Notes: generated from the letters alone by a model not told the origin. A stretch of 64,000 bases of DNA from Pontibacter diazotrophicus (GCF_003367245.1 NZ_QRGR01000004.1:310001-374000); one strand, 5' to 3'; numbered from the stretch's first letter, positions 1-9,541 are shown. Made by a program: numbers and translations.

Positions 1-83
1 TCTCAAATTATATATATTGATTTCATAAAATCTTGCCAGCATTTTGTTACCTTAAGCCTTTGTTAAAACACCGAGTATATTAC

Positions 84-1703
84 ATGGCTAAGAACACTAC
101 CCACACCCCCGCCAAACCCAAGGCGGATATAGATTTTGAAAACGAACTCTGGAACGCCGCCAACGAACTGCGTGGCGCTGTAGCCGAAAACCAGTACAAG
201 GATTACGTGCTCTCGCTGCTGTTTGTGAAGCACCTCTCTGAGCGCTACGAAGTACGTAAACAGGAACTGCAGCTCTCCTTCTCCGACCCCGAAAGCGACT
301 ACTATAATATAGAAAATCACGAGCAGGCGCAGGTGCTGGAAGACGATCTGGAGTACCAGGTAAAGAATGTGTACCGCCTGCCGAAGGAAGCCACCTGGGA
401 GTACTTGCGCGAGAACGCCGAACAGGACGACATAAAAGTGAAGGTGGACCAGGCCTTTGTGCTGCTGGATGAATTGCTGGCCAAACGCAACCCCGACTAC
501 AAAGGCGTGCTGGAGCCTATTTTCGTGAAAAGCCAGCTCTCTCCTACGCAGGTGGCGGGGCTCATCAACCTGTTCTCCAAAGACAAGTTCTCCGAAATAA
601 ACAACCCTGAATCCGACATCTACGGCCGCGTGTATGAATATTACATTGGCAAGTTTGCCATGGCCGAAGGCTCCGGTGCGGGGCAGTTCTTTACGCCCGG
701 CTCGGTGGTGCGTTTGCTCGTGGAAATGCTGGAGCCGCTGAAGGGCCGCATCATGGACCTGGCCTGCGGCTCGGGTGGTATGTTTGTGCAAAGCCTGAAG
801 TTTCTGCAGGCGCACGGCGGCGACAAAAACGACATCTCCATTTATGGGCAGGAGCGCTACGAAGGCACACTGCGCCTCTGCAAAATGAACCTGCTGCTGC
901 GCAACCTCTCCTTCGACGTGAAGCTGGGAGACTCGCTGCTGCAGGACCGCTTCGCTGACCTGAAGGCCGACTATGCCCTCATGAACCCGCCGTTCAACAT
1001 CTCGAACTGGCACCCGGAGCTGCTGCCCGACAACGACCCGCGCCTCTTCGGCTCCAAAGACACCTTTACCACGCAAGGCAACGCCAATTACATGTGGTTC
1101 CAGACGCTGTGGCACCACCTGAGTGAGCGGGGCACTGCAGGCGTGGTGATGGCCAACGGTGCCATGACTACCGGAAGCGCCGGCGAAAAGAACGTGCGCG
1201 AGCACATGATTCAGCAGGGCATGGTAGACTGCATTGTGCAGATGCCCGACAAGCTGTTCCTTACCACCGGCATCCCCGCCTGTATCTTTATCCTGAGCAA
1301 GAACCGCGACGGCAAAGACGGGGAGCACCGCGAGCGCAAAAAAGAAATTCTCTTTATTGATGCCCGCAAACTGGGCACCATGGCCAGCCGCCGCCTGCGC
1401 GTGTTCGAAGATGCCGACGTGGCCCGCATTGCCGACACCTACCACAACTGGCGCAACCTAGGCGGCAGTTACTCCGACACCGAAGGATTCTGCAAAGCCG
1501 CTACCTTAGACGAGGTGGCCGCCAACAATTACGTACTCTCGCCGGGCCGCTACGTGGGGTCCGAAGCAGAGGAAGACGATGGCGTTCCGTTTGAAGAGAA
1601 GATGAAGCTGCTGACTACCGAACTGGCCGCTCAGTTTGAGGAAAGCGCACTGCTGGAGAAGCGGATTCGGGAGAATCTGGAGGAGATTGGGTTTGATATG
1701 TAA
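84..1703 (+). CDS. hsdM: Type I restriction-modification methyltransferase subunit HsdM
   Basis: This is the N6-adenine methyltransferase subunit of a type I R-M complex, which methylates the site chosen by HsdS. An N-terminal helical HsdM_N region (about residues 10-150) precedes the methyltransferase core. That core has FFTPGSVV at about 202-209, the SAM-binding motif I DLACGSGG from D225, and the catalytic NPPF at 301-304. I placed the start at the ATG at 84 (MAKNTT); an upstream TTG at 33 would add 17 residues unlike the family. The length of 539 residues is normal. The gene is GC-rich, unlike the AT-rich genes that follow, and it opens the hsdM-insert-hsdS-hsdR array. Motif I has L where P is common (DPACGSGG). 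Confidence 0.96.
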   Translation: MAKNTTHTPAKPKADIDFENELWNAANELRGAVAENQYKDYVLSLLFVKHLSERYEVRKQELQLSFSDPESDYYNIENHEQAQVLEDDLEYQVKNVYRLPKEATWEYLRENAEQDDIKVKVDQAFVLLDELLAKRNPDYKGVLEPIFVKSQLSPTQVAGLINLFSKDKFSEINNPESDIYGRVYEYYIGKFAMAEGSGAGQFFTPGSVVRLLVEMLEPLKGRIMDLACGSGGMFVQSLKFLQAHGGDKNDISIYGQERYEGTLRLCKMNLLLRNLSFDVKLGDSLLQDRFADLKADYALMNPPFNISNWHPELLPDNDPRLFGSKDTFTTQGNANYMWFQTLWHHLSERGTAGVVMANGAMTTGSAGEKNVREHMIQQGMVDCIVQMPDKLFLTTGIPACIFILSKNRDGKDGEHRERKKEILFIDARKLGTMASRRLRVFEDADVARIADTYHNWRNLGGSYSDTEGFCKAATLDEVAANNYVLSPGRYVGSEAEEDDGVPFEEKMKLLTTELAAQFEESALLEKRIRENLEEIGFDM

Positions 1704-1769
1704 GGCGGACAAAAACTCATTTTTGAAGAAAATATTCATTTTAAAACTTTATCAACTTTTTTACAAGCT

Positions 1770-1952
1770 ATGGAAAAACAACTACCACCTGATCAAGCAC
1801 TTAGTGAACAAATTGCGAAATCATTGATTGAAGAAGGTTTAATTGAGAACGATGACTGCTTTAAGCAGTTATTAACAGATGGTAGGGTTAAAGAATCTGA
1901 TTGGAAACTTGCTTTTGAAAATATAATTCAATCTAAAGAGCAAGCGCAATGA
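1770..1952 (+). CDS. Small acidic protein translationally coupled to the RloC-like ATPase
   Basis: This 60-residue protein is rich in Glu and Asp and looks helical; I do not recognise a family. Its TGA overlaps the ATG of the following ATPase gene in an ATGA junction, so the two are probably translated together. It shares the AT-rich composition of the ATPase gene and not the GC-rich composition of hsdM. The coupling suggests a dedicated partner, perhaps an inhibitor or specificity factor of the ATPase/nuclease, but that is inference. The overlap and the matched base composition argue for a real gene; the absence of a recognisable domain keeps confidence moderate. Confidence 0.6.
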   Translation: MEKQLPPDQALSEQIAKSLIEEGLIENDDCFKQLLTDGRVKESDWKLAFENIIQSKEQAQ

Positions 1953-4288
1953 AGTTCTTTAAATTAGAATTAAACAAGTTCCGAGGTGCCACACAACCTT
2001 TAACTATTGAATTCGACCCATCAAAGAAAATCAGCATGATTTTCGGTGAAAATGGGAATGGTAAGTCAACCATCTCAGATGCAATCGTGTGTTTATGTAC
2101 TGATGAATTAGGCTCAATCCGAGACAAGTCTTCTATTGATAAGTCATATTTAAGATCTTTAAATAGTAATTATAAAGACCTACTAATAAAATTAAGTACA
2201 GATAAAGGTATCTTTTCAGCCAATTACAATTCTACAGGTACTACGTTAATTAAGACTCCTCCTATTAACCTACCTGTTGTTAGGCATTTAAGAAGAAGCC
2301 AAATTATAAGCTTGATAGATTCAGAACCTTCAAAGCGGTATGAAGCCCTTAAACATTATATTGATGTAACCAATATAATCAAATGCGAAGATGAACTCCG
2401 CAAAACAATTAGAAAGGCTGACGATGAATTAAAGAGTATAATCAGAGTAATTGAAGAATCCTCAAAAATACTACATAAGTCTTGGCAAGATGAAGGTTGT
2501 TTAAATGGTAGTTATCAAGAGTGGGCAAAATCCGAGGCGGAGAAAGATTTAACATTACAACAAACAAGACTTCAGAAGCTAAACCAAGTCATTGATAACT
2601 GGAAAAAAGTTTTAGATAAAAGAGATGGAGTCAGTAAAACTGTAAAGAAATTTCATACTGAAAAAGGGACGGAGTCAAAATTCAAAGAAATAGTAGATGA
2701 ATTGATAAGTAAAGATGCAGCCTTAAATACCAAACTTTTAAATGTTTTACAGGAGGCTGAAACTTATATAAGAAGCGTTGATGCATTATCTAAATGTCCT
2801 GTATGCGAAGGGGATGCTGAAAAAGACAAGGTTCTTCAATCTATATCTTTACAGTTATCATTTATGAAGGACTTTCAAAACGCACAAAAGAGCTATTCCG
2901 AAGCTAAAAAGCAAAGAGAACAAACTGAGGCCTTGCTAAAGGTTTTAATCCAATCTTTCATAAATGAACTTAATTTATTTATCTCAATCTTTTTATTACT
3001 AATTGAACCATCTAATATTTTGGTAATCAAAGTAAACGAAATCAAAGACAAAGTATCAAATAATGATAAATACAGGCATCTTAATGAAAATTTAGATACA
3101 ATTTCAGAGAAAGTTACTCAGTATGAGTTAGAAGCTACTCAATTAAATAAGTCTATTAACCAGTTCAACTTAATTAAGCAACAGTATACTTCACTAACAA
3201 AAAATAAATCAAAGGAAGAGAGTGTAAATAAGCTATGTAAAGCTTCTAAGAGAGCATTAGAGATAGTAGAAGGTACACGTAAGCAATTTATTGATCACGA
3301 GTTAGAATCAATCTCGAGTGACGTTGAAGGTTTATATCAAAAAATTCACCCAGACGAGAACCTTGGAGGTATAAAGCTCTTTTTAAAAACAAACGCAAAG
3401 AACTCTTTAGAGCTTAATGCTGACTTCTATTCTGCAACCTCGATAGCTCCCCAATCTGTTTATAGTGAATCTCATTTAGACACTTTAGGCATTTGCATCT
3501 TTATTGCACTAGCCAAAAAGTATAGTGAAGGTACAACAATACTAATTTTGGATGATGTTGTGATGTCTGTTGATGAAAACCACCTTGATAGATTTATCGA
3601 TCTTTTACATGATGAAGTATCAAACTTTGCTCACATTCTCATAACAACACATTATCGTCCTTGGAAAGATAGGTATAGATTCAGCAGAGCTCCATCTCAT
3701 CATGTTCATTTTATAGAACTTCGTAAATGGGAATTAAATAGAGGAATCCGTTACCAGAATGGTAAAATTGATATTCAAGAATTAAAACTTGCATTAGATT
3801 CTGATGAATTCGATAGACAAAGGATTTCTAATCTTGCTGGAACAATTTTGGAAAACATTCTCGATTTCTTGTCGGTGAGGTATCAATGTAAATTACCCCG
3901 TAAACCCCGTAATGATTATCAGCTTAAAGAACTGATTGATTGCTTATCTGCAAGGTTACAAAAAACTATGAAGGTTCAACACCTATTAAAGGGAGTTGAT
4001 GGTAAGTATACTGGTGATATACTTGTAAGAGAACAGGAATTGAAGCCAATAATTGATTCTCTAAAGCAGCTAAACCCGGTAAGAAATCAAGTTGGAGCTC
4101 ATTTTAACTTCGATGGCTCCTTGATTTCAGACTCGGATGTTGAAGAATTTGGCAATAAAGTGTTTGAACTTGCCGAGTTGCTAGTATGCCCTGATTTAGG
4201 AAACTTCCCAGAAAAGAATAGATCCGGCTCATATTTTGAAACTAGGACTGGTTCAATAAGATTATTCCCTTTAATAGAGCCTAATTAA
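1949..4288 (+). CDS. Rad50/RloC-like ATPase with zinc-hook motif and HEPN-like C-terminus
   Basis: The 779-residue protein has an SMC/Rad50-type ATPase head split by coiled coil. Walker A is GENGNGKST at 33-41 (K39), and Walker B is LILDDVVMS around D535/D536, next to an Asp-Glu. The central coiled coil carries C283-P-V-C286, a zinc-hook-like CXXC. After the head, a helical C-terminal domain (about 600-745) contains R712-N-Q-V-G-A-H718, which fits the HEPN ribonuclease pattern RX4-6H. RloC and PrrC anticodon nucleases, also ATPase-nuclease proteins linked to type I R-M loci and placed in the HEPN superfamily, are the nearest known analogues. Here the gene lies between hsdM and hsdS and is markedly AT-rich. 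The likely role is a backup RNA-cleaving abortive defence triggered when restriction is attacked; the substrate is unknown. Confidence 0.75.
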   Translation: MKFFKLELNKFRGATQPLTIEFDPSKKISMIFGENGNGKSTISDAIVCLCTDELGSIRDKSSIDKSYLRSLNSNYKDLLIKLSTDKGIFSANYNSTGTTLIKTPPINLPVVRHLRRSQIISLIDSEPSKRYEALKHYIDVTNIIKCEDELRKTIRKADDELKSIIRVIEESSKILHKSWQDEGCLNGSYQEWAKSEAEKDLTLQQTRLQKLNQVIDNWKKVLDKRDGVSKTVKKFHTEKGTESKFKEIVDELISKDAALNTKLLNVLQEAETYIRSVDALSKCPVCEGDAEKDKVLQSISLQLSFMKDFQNAQKSYSEAKKQREQTEALLKVLIQSFINELNLFISIFLLLIEPSNILVIKVNEIKDKVSNNDKYRHLNENLDTISEKVTQYELEATQLNKSINQFNLIKQQYTSLTKNKSKEESVNKLCKASKRALEIVEGTRKQFIDHELESISSDVEGLYQKIHPDENLGGIKLFLKTNAKNSLELNADFYSATSIAPQSVYSESHLDTLGICIFIALAKKYSEGTTILILDDVVMSVDENHLDRFIDLLHDEVSNFAHILITTHYRPWKDRYRFSRAPSHHVHFIELRKWELNRGIRYQNGKIDIQELKLALDSDEFDRQRISNLAGTILENILDFLSVRYQCKLPRKPRNDYQLKELIDCLSARLQKTMKVQHLLKGVDGKYTGDILVREQELKPIIDSLKQLNPVRNQVGAHFNFDGSLISDSDVEEFGNKVFELAELLVCPDLGNFPEKNRSGSYFETRTGSIRLFPLIEPN

Positions 4289-4349
4289 AGGTTATACACT
4301 AGGTGGTTATATCAAATCAAATACAATAATATTAAAATCTAAAGTATAA

Positions 4350-5525
4350 ATGACCAACTGGAAAACATATAGGTGGGGAGACATTGCTACATTAGAGTAT
4401 GGCAAGTCCTTAAGGGATTATAGAACTTCTTCAGGGAATATACCAGTTTTTGGCACTAATGGGCAAGTTGGATATACGGAAAAGGCATTATGTAATTTCC
4501 CTAGTGTCATTATTGGAAGAAAGGGAGCTTATCGTGGTGTTCACTATTCCTCAAAGCCATTTTTTGTTATCGACACTGCTTTTTACCTTAAGCCTAAGTC
4601 AAAAAATCTTGATTTGAAGTTTGCTTACTATAATTTATTACTTCAAGACATAAATGGATTAGATTCAGGTTCAGCGATACCTTCAACAAGAAGAGAGGAT
4701 TTTTATGAGCTTGAAGTAAATTTACCCGATCTTCCCACCCAATGCCGCATAGCTGATATTTTATCTGCGCTTGATGAAAAAATAGAGCTGAACCGCCGCA
4801 TGAACCAGACACTGGAACAAATGGCGCAAATGCTCTTCAGGCAGTATTTCGTGGATGATATTGATGAAGAAAAGCTGCCGGAGGGATGGCGAGTTGGTAA
4901 GCTTGGTGAGATAACTGTTAGAATAACTAAGGGCACTACGCCAACTACTCTAAAAAAACAGTTTGTAGAATCAGGTATAAACTTTATTAAGGTCGAAAGT
5001 ATAACTGAAACAGGAAGTATTGATTTAAACAAACTAAACTTCATAGATGAAGAAACCAATCAGTTACTCCAAAGATCTAAAGTACAAGACCGAGATATAC
5101 TGTTTTCAATAGCTGGAACACTAGGAAGGATGGCTGTAGTCAGTCCTGAAATTTTACCTGCTAATACTAATCAGGCAGTAGCTATCATCAGGCCAGATAA
5201 TTCACTGATAGAGCCATTGTATATTTACTACTGGCTAAAATTAGAGAAAGTACGTGAGGAAACGTTTTCAAGAAAAGTACACGCTGTTCAGGCAAACTTA
5301 AGCCTTAGTGTTTTAAGTGAAATAGAAATTATAATACCTCCTTTATCAATTCAAAATCAGAAGTTTACTGAGATTAATAATCTTTTCAAAAAGATTAATT
5401 GTAATGGGATAGAAATTCAAAAACTCACCACTCTCCGCGACACGCTCCTTCCCAAACTCATGTCAGGAGAAATTGATGTAATGCAAACCCAAGCAGCAGA
5501 CATGCATGAGCCAATACTTAGCTGA
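4350..5525 (+). CDS. hsdS: Type I restriction-modification specificity subunit HsdS
   Basis: HsdS chooses the bipartite DNA target for HsdM and HsdR. The 391 residues show the usual layout: TRD1 (about 1-125), a helical spacer (about 126-180, with LSALDEKIELNRRMNQTLEQ), TRD2 (about 181-350), and a second helical repeat (TLRDTLLPKLMSGEIDV). The TRDs are AT-rich, while the spacer and the extreme 3' end are GC-rich like hsdM and hsdR. This is the expected mark of exchanged target-recognition domains. The ATG at 4350 follows a 61-bp gap after the ATPase gene. The 3' end overlaps the hsdR start by 20 bp, so the two are probably coupled. Confidence 0.95.
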   Translation: MTNWKTYRWGDIATLEYGKSLRDYRTSSGNIPVFGTNGQVGYTEKALCNFPSVIIGRKGAYRGVHYSSKPFFVIDTAFYLKPKSKNLDLKFAYYNLLLQDINGLDSGSAIPSTRREDFYELEVNLPDLPTQCRIADILSALDEKIELNRRMNQTLEQMAQMLFRQYFVDDIDEEKLPEGWRVGKLGEITVRITKGTTPTTLKKQFVESGINFIKVESITETGSIDLNKLNFIDEETNQLLQRSKVQDRDILFSIAGTLGRMAVVSPEILPANTNQAVAIIRPDNSLIEPLYIYYWLKLEKVREETFSRKVHAVQANLSLSVLSEIEIIIPPLSIQNQKFTEINNLFKKINCNGIEIQKLTTLRDTLLPKLMSGEIDVMQTQAADMHEPILS

Positions 5526-8500
5526 GAGTGACATAGAGGAAGCGGCCATTGCCTGGCTGCGCGAACTGGAGCCCTACCAGTATAAAAACGGCTCCGAGAT
5601 AAAGCGGCCCCTGAACAAAGCCGTGCTGGAAGATGTGTTTGAAGCCTTCCTGCAGCGCAGCTACCCGCAGGTGCCGCAGAAAGTACTGGCCGAGCTGAAA
5701 CAGGAGTTCCTCTTCAACAAAGGCACCGACGTACACCAGCGCAACCACGCCTTCCACCTCAAGCTCAGCAAAGGCATCAGCAAAACCTGGAAAGACGATA
5801 CCGGCAAAGACCATTTCGGCCACTTCTACCCTATCGCCTACGAACACATTTCGCAGAACGAGTTCCTGGTGGTCAACCAGTTCACTATCGTCGGCAAAAA
5901 CAAGCGCATCCCCGACCTGATTCTTTTCGTGAACGGCCTGCCGCTGGTGCTCTTCGAGTTCAAGAACCTGTTCAACCAGGACGCCACCGTAGAAGCCGCC
6001 TACAACCAGGTGCAGCACTATACCCTGGACATCCCGCAGGTGTTCGAGTACAACGCCCTCACCGTGGTCAGCGATGGCCAGACCACCCTGCACGGCATGT
6101 ACAACAGCGGCCTGGAGTGGTTCGCCACCTGGAAAAGCATCGACGGCCGCGAAGTAGTCGGCAACGGCTTTGCGCTGGAAACACTTATCAAAGGCCTGCT
6201 CGTGCCGGAGCGCCTGCTGCCCTACCTGCGCCACTACATCTTCCATGAGCTGGACAAGGGCCAGCTGATAAAGAAAGGCGCCAAGTACCACCAGTTCTTC
6301 GGCATACAGTACGCCCTGCAGGAAACGCTGCAGTCGGTGCGCCCCTACGGCGACGGCCGCATTGGCGTGGTATGGCACACCACCCGCTCCGGCAAAAGCA
6401 TTACTATGGCCATTTACACCGGCATCCTGCGCCAGCTGCCCGAGCTGAAGAACCCGACCATTGTGGTGCAGGTAGACCGATTCGACCTCAACCGCCAGCT
6501 CTTCGACGATTTCGTGGCCGCCAAAGACCTGGTGGGCGACGTGCAAATTGCCAACACCACCGACGAGCTGCGCAGCCTGCTGAGCGGCGAAGGCGGCGGC
6601 GTGGTGTTCAGCACCGTGCAGAAGTTTAACCTCAAAGACACCGCCACCGGCCGCGAGCTGGAGCACCCCGTGCTCAGCAACCGCGACAACGTGATTGTGA
6701 TTGCCGATGAGTGCCACCGCACGCAGTACGGCCTTATCGAAGGCTTTGCCAACAACCTGCGCCGCGCCCTGCCGCAAGCCTCCTTTATCGGCTTCACTGG
6801 CACACCCGTCGACAGCAAAGACGCCGACACCGTAGCCGTGTTCGGCGACATCATCCATACCTATGACATCCGCCAGGCCACCGAAGACAAAGCCGTGGTG
6901 CCCATTTACTACGAGCCGCGCCTGGCCAAACTGCACCTGGGCAACGCGCAGCTGGAGGAAGAAGCCGAAGAGATAACCGGCGGTCTGGAAGATAACGACA
7001 AGAACAGGATACTGTGGGCAGCCATGGAAGACGCCGCCGGTTCTGCCGGACGGGTGGAAGCCATTGCCAAAGACATCCTGCAGCACTATACTTCACGGGC
7101 AAAGAGCCTGAGCGGCAAAGCCATGATAGTATGCATGAGCCGCCGCAACTGCGTGAAGCTCTACAATGCCCTGACTGCACTGGAAGGCTGCCCCGAAGTG
7201 GCCGTCATCATGACCACCAACATCGCCAAAGACCCGTTGGCCTGGAACCCGCACGTGCGCACCAAGGAAGCAATGGAAGGCATTAAAACCCGCTTCAAAA
7301 ATCCGGATGATGCGCTGAAGCTTGTGATTGTGCGCGACATGTGGCTCACCGGCTTCGATAACCCCGCCATGCACACGCTGTATGTAGACAAAGTGATGAG
7401 CGGCCACAACCTGATACAGGCCGTCAACCGCGTCGCCACCGTTTTCCGCGATAAGCCCAGCGGCCTGATCGTAGACTACATCGGCATCGGCGACAGGCTC
7501 CGAGACGCCACCAAAAAATATACCTCGGCTGGTGGCCAGAGCAAAGTAGCTTTTGACATTGAAGAAGCTTTCTCGCTCACGCAGGAAGTGATTGAATTGC
7601 TGCAGGAGCAGTTGCCGGAAGGTTTTACCTACAGCAACTGGCCTGCTTTGACTGGTCCGGAAAAAATTAAGCTGGTCAGCCAGGCTACAAACTTTATCGT
7701 GTCAGATGATGAGTTGTGCAAAGCTTTCATGCTAAACGAAAAGAAGCTCAGCAGCCTCGCTCCTATTATTAAAAGCCACGACAACATCAACGACATTGCC
7801 GTTGACCTGATCTTCTTTCAGCACGTAGGCGCAGCGGTACGAAAAGTAAAGTACCCGACCACCAACATCAAGAAATCGCAGGGCCAGATAAAAGACCTCA
7901 TCCACCGCTCCATCGAAAGCGAAGACGTGGTGGACGTGTTCCAGATGGCCGGCATCGAGCGCTTCGACATATCCATCATCAACGACGAATTCCTGGCAAC
8001 CGCCAAGGAGAAAAAGACCGGCAATGAACTGAAGCTGGAGCTCCTGCGCCAAATCATGAACGACGAGATAAAAGTCCGCTCCAGCAAAAACCTGGTAAAG
8101 TACCGCAAGCTCAAAGAAGAGGTAGAAAAGATCATCAACGATTACCACAACCACTTCTTCGACAGCCTTATTGCTATGGAGAAAATGCGGGAGGTAGCCA
8201 GAGAAATGCAGGAGGAAGACCAGCGCCGAACGCAGTTGGGCCTAACAGAAGAGGAAGAAGCCTTTTACGAAATTCTGGCCAAGCACCCCAACGCCGTGCA
8301 GGACTTCGAGCTGATAAAAGAGCTGGTAAAAAAGATACTGGCCGAAGTAAAGAAAAGCGCCTCCCAACCCGACTGGTACAAAAAAGACGACACCAAAGCA
8401 CAGCTGCAACTGGCCGTGAAAAAGGTGCTGCGCTTCAAAGTAAAAGCCGAACTGCAGGAAATTCTGGATGAGGTAATGGAGCAGGCAGAGGCACGGTATA

Positions 8501-8526
8501 AAGAGTACCAAATGAGTGTGGCATAA
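5506..8526 (+). CDS. hsdR: Type I restriction-modification translocase/nuclease subunit HsdR
   Basis: HsdR is the DNA-translocating and cleaving subunit. An N-terminal PD-(D/E)xK nuclease is visible as D137 and E151-F-K153. The SF2 motor follows with motif I at 291-298, DECH at 401-404, TGTP, LTGFDNP, and motif VI near Q638-R642. The C-terminal region is long, charged and helical, as expected for HsdM contacts. The 1006 residues are full length. Two motor motifs look altered: motif I reads HTTRSGKS where HTQGSGKS is usual, and motif VI reads QAVNRVAT where QAIARVNR is usual, so an Arg is replaced by Thr at 645. The rest of the reading frame is well kept. The start ATG at 5506 lies inside the end of hsdS. 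Confidence 0.95.
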   Translation: MSQYLAESDIEEAAIAWLRELEPYQYKNGSEIKRPLNKAVLEDVFEAFLQRSYPQVPQKVLAELKQEFLFNKGTDVHQRNHAFHLKLSKGISKTWKDDTGKDHFGHFYPIAYEHISQNEFLVVNQFTIVGKNKRIPDLILFVNGLPLVLFEFKNLFNQDATVEAAYNQVQHYTLDIPQVFEYNALTVVSDGQTTLHGMYNSGLEWFATWKSIDGREVVGNGFALETLIKGLLVPERLLPYLRHYIFHELDKGQLIKKGAKYHQFFGIQYALQETLQSVRPYGDGRIGVVWHTTRSGKSITMAIYTGILRQLPELKNPTIVVQVDRFDLNRQLFDDFVAAKDLVGDVQIANTTDELRSLLSGEGGGVVFSTVQKFNLKDTATGRELEHPVLSNRDNVIVIADECHRTQYGLIEGFANNLRRALPQASFIGFTGTPVDSKDADTVAVFGDIIHTYDIRQATEDKAVVPIYYEPRLAKLHLGNAQLEEEAEEITGGLEDNDKNRILWAAMEDAAGSAGRVEAIAKDILQHYTSRAKSLSGKAMIVCMSRRNCVKLYNALTALEGCPEVAVIMTTNIAKDPLAWNPHVRTKEAMEGIKTRFKNPDDALKLVIVRDMWLTGFDNPAMHTLYVDKVMSGHNLIQAVNRVATVFRDKPSGLIVDYIGIGDRLRDATKKYTSAGGQSKVAFDIEEAFSLTQEVIELLQEQLPEGFTYSNWPALTGPEKIKLVSQATNFIVSDDELCKAFMLNEKKLSSLAPIIKSHDNINDIAVDLIFFQHVGAAVRKVKYPTTNIKKSQGQIKDLIHRSIESEDVVDVFQMAGIERFDISIINDEFLATAKEKKTGNELKLELLRQIMNDEIKVRSSKNLVKYRKLKEEVEKIINDYHNHFFDSLIAMEKMREVAREMQEEDQRRTQLGLTEEEEAFYEILAKHPNAVQDFELIKELVKKILAEVKKSASQPDWYKKDDTKAQLQLAVKKVLRFKVKAELQEILDEVMEQAEARYKEYQMSVA

Positions 8527-8557
8527 GCCAAAGGAAACAAACTAATTTATATATCAA

Positions 8558-9481
8558 ATGTCAAAATTCATTACTGGAAAAGAACTTGAAGAAGCTGTAG
8601 ACAGAGTCATTTGGGAAGCAGATGAGCAGTTGATGATAGTATCGCCTTACATCAAACTGGATGAACATTTCAGAAAATTATTTACAGAACACCTTCTCAA
8701 GCCAAAGCTCCACATCACGTTGATGTTTGGTAAAAACGAAGGTCGCGTAGATAAAAGCTTCAACAAAGCCGACTTCGATTTTTTCCTTCAGTTCCCGAAC
8801 ATCAGTATTGTGTATGTACCTAACCTGCACGCCAAGTACTACGCTAATGAATTAATGGGGGTAGTTACTTCTATTAACCTCTACGATTACTCTTTCGTCA
8901 ATAACATAGAGTTTGGAGTACTTTACGAATATAAGTTACTTTCCCTGACCAACAGTTCTGATGATGATGTGTGGGACAAGTGCCAGGATATTGCTAATGA
9001 AAATGAAGTAATTTTTGTGAAAAGGCCAATTTTCCAGAAGGGCTTCCTGGGAATGAGCAAAAGCTATATGAGCTCCAAAATACTATTGGATAGAACAGAA
9101 GAGTTGTATAGCGGCAAGCAATTAGCAAAAGGTAAGCAAAAGCTTGAAGATTTTGAAGAAGAGCTGAATGCAACCACCGACCACTCCGAAAGACCAATAC
9201 GCCAGGAAATAGAGACTAAGAAAGGAACCGTTTACTATGCTGCCAAACAACCCACTCCCGAAAAGCCGTTCGAACCAGGTTACTGCATCCGGACAGGCGA
9301 AAAAATACCATTCAATGTTAAAAGCCCTTTCAGCAAACAAGCTTACCAGAGTTGGAGCAAGTATAAAAATGATAAGTTTGCTGAGAAGTTCTGCCATTTT
9401 TCCGGTGAGCCTTCAAATGGAGAAATCAGCTTCAAAAAGCCGATTTTAGCTAAAAATTGGAAGATGGCCAATCCGGCGTAA
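8558..9481 (+). CDS. Phospholipase D-like (single HKD motif) protein
   Basis: This 307-residue protein has a PLD-superfamily fold in its first half: an IVSPYI strand near residue 27, and one HKD-type motif with H91-A-K93 followed by the SINL segment near 105-109. A single HKD motif implies a homodimeric phosphodiesterase, as in Nuc- or BfiI-type nucleases. The C-terminal third has CIRTG and CHFSG pairs that suggest a small zinc-binding knuckle. It lies 31 bp after hsdR and reads the same way, just before a DUF262/HNH gene, so a nuclease role in defence is likely. No substrate can be named from sequence, and a lipase role is improbable because there is no signal peptide. Confidence 0.75.
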   Translation: MSKFITGKELEEAVDRVIWEADEQLMIVSPYIKLDEHFRKLFTEHLLKPKLHITLMFGKNEGRVDKSFNKADFDFFLQFPNISIVYVPNLHAKYYANELMGVVTSINLYDYSFVNNIEFGVLYEYKLLSLTNSSDDDVWDKCQDIANENEVIFVKRPIFQKGFLGMSKSYMSSKILLDRTEELYSGKQLAKGKQKLEDFEEELNATTDHSERPIRQEIETKKGTVYYAAKQPTPEKPFEPGYCIRTGEKIPFNVKSPFSKQAYQSWSKYKNDKFAEKFCHFSGEPSNGEISFKKPILAKNWKMANPA

Positions 9482-9541
9482 AGCTCAGAATAAAAGATTT
9501 TAAAAAAGGTCATATTAAGGCAAGCTCACCAGAAGGAAAAC

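Noticed and set aside
63-1445. Leftward 460-codon open frame opposite hsdM
   Set aside because: It is a shadow of the GC-rich hsdM gene with His/Val-rich, domain-free sequence. hsdM has all family motifs.
5518-7086. Leftward 522-codon open frame opposite hsdR
   Set aside because: It is a shadow frame with no recognisable domain; HsdR motifs are on the other strand over the same bases.
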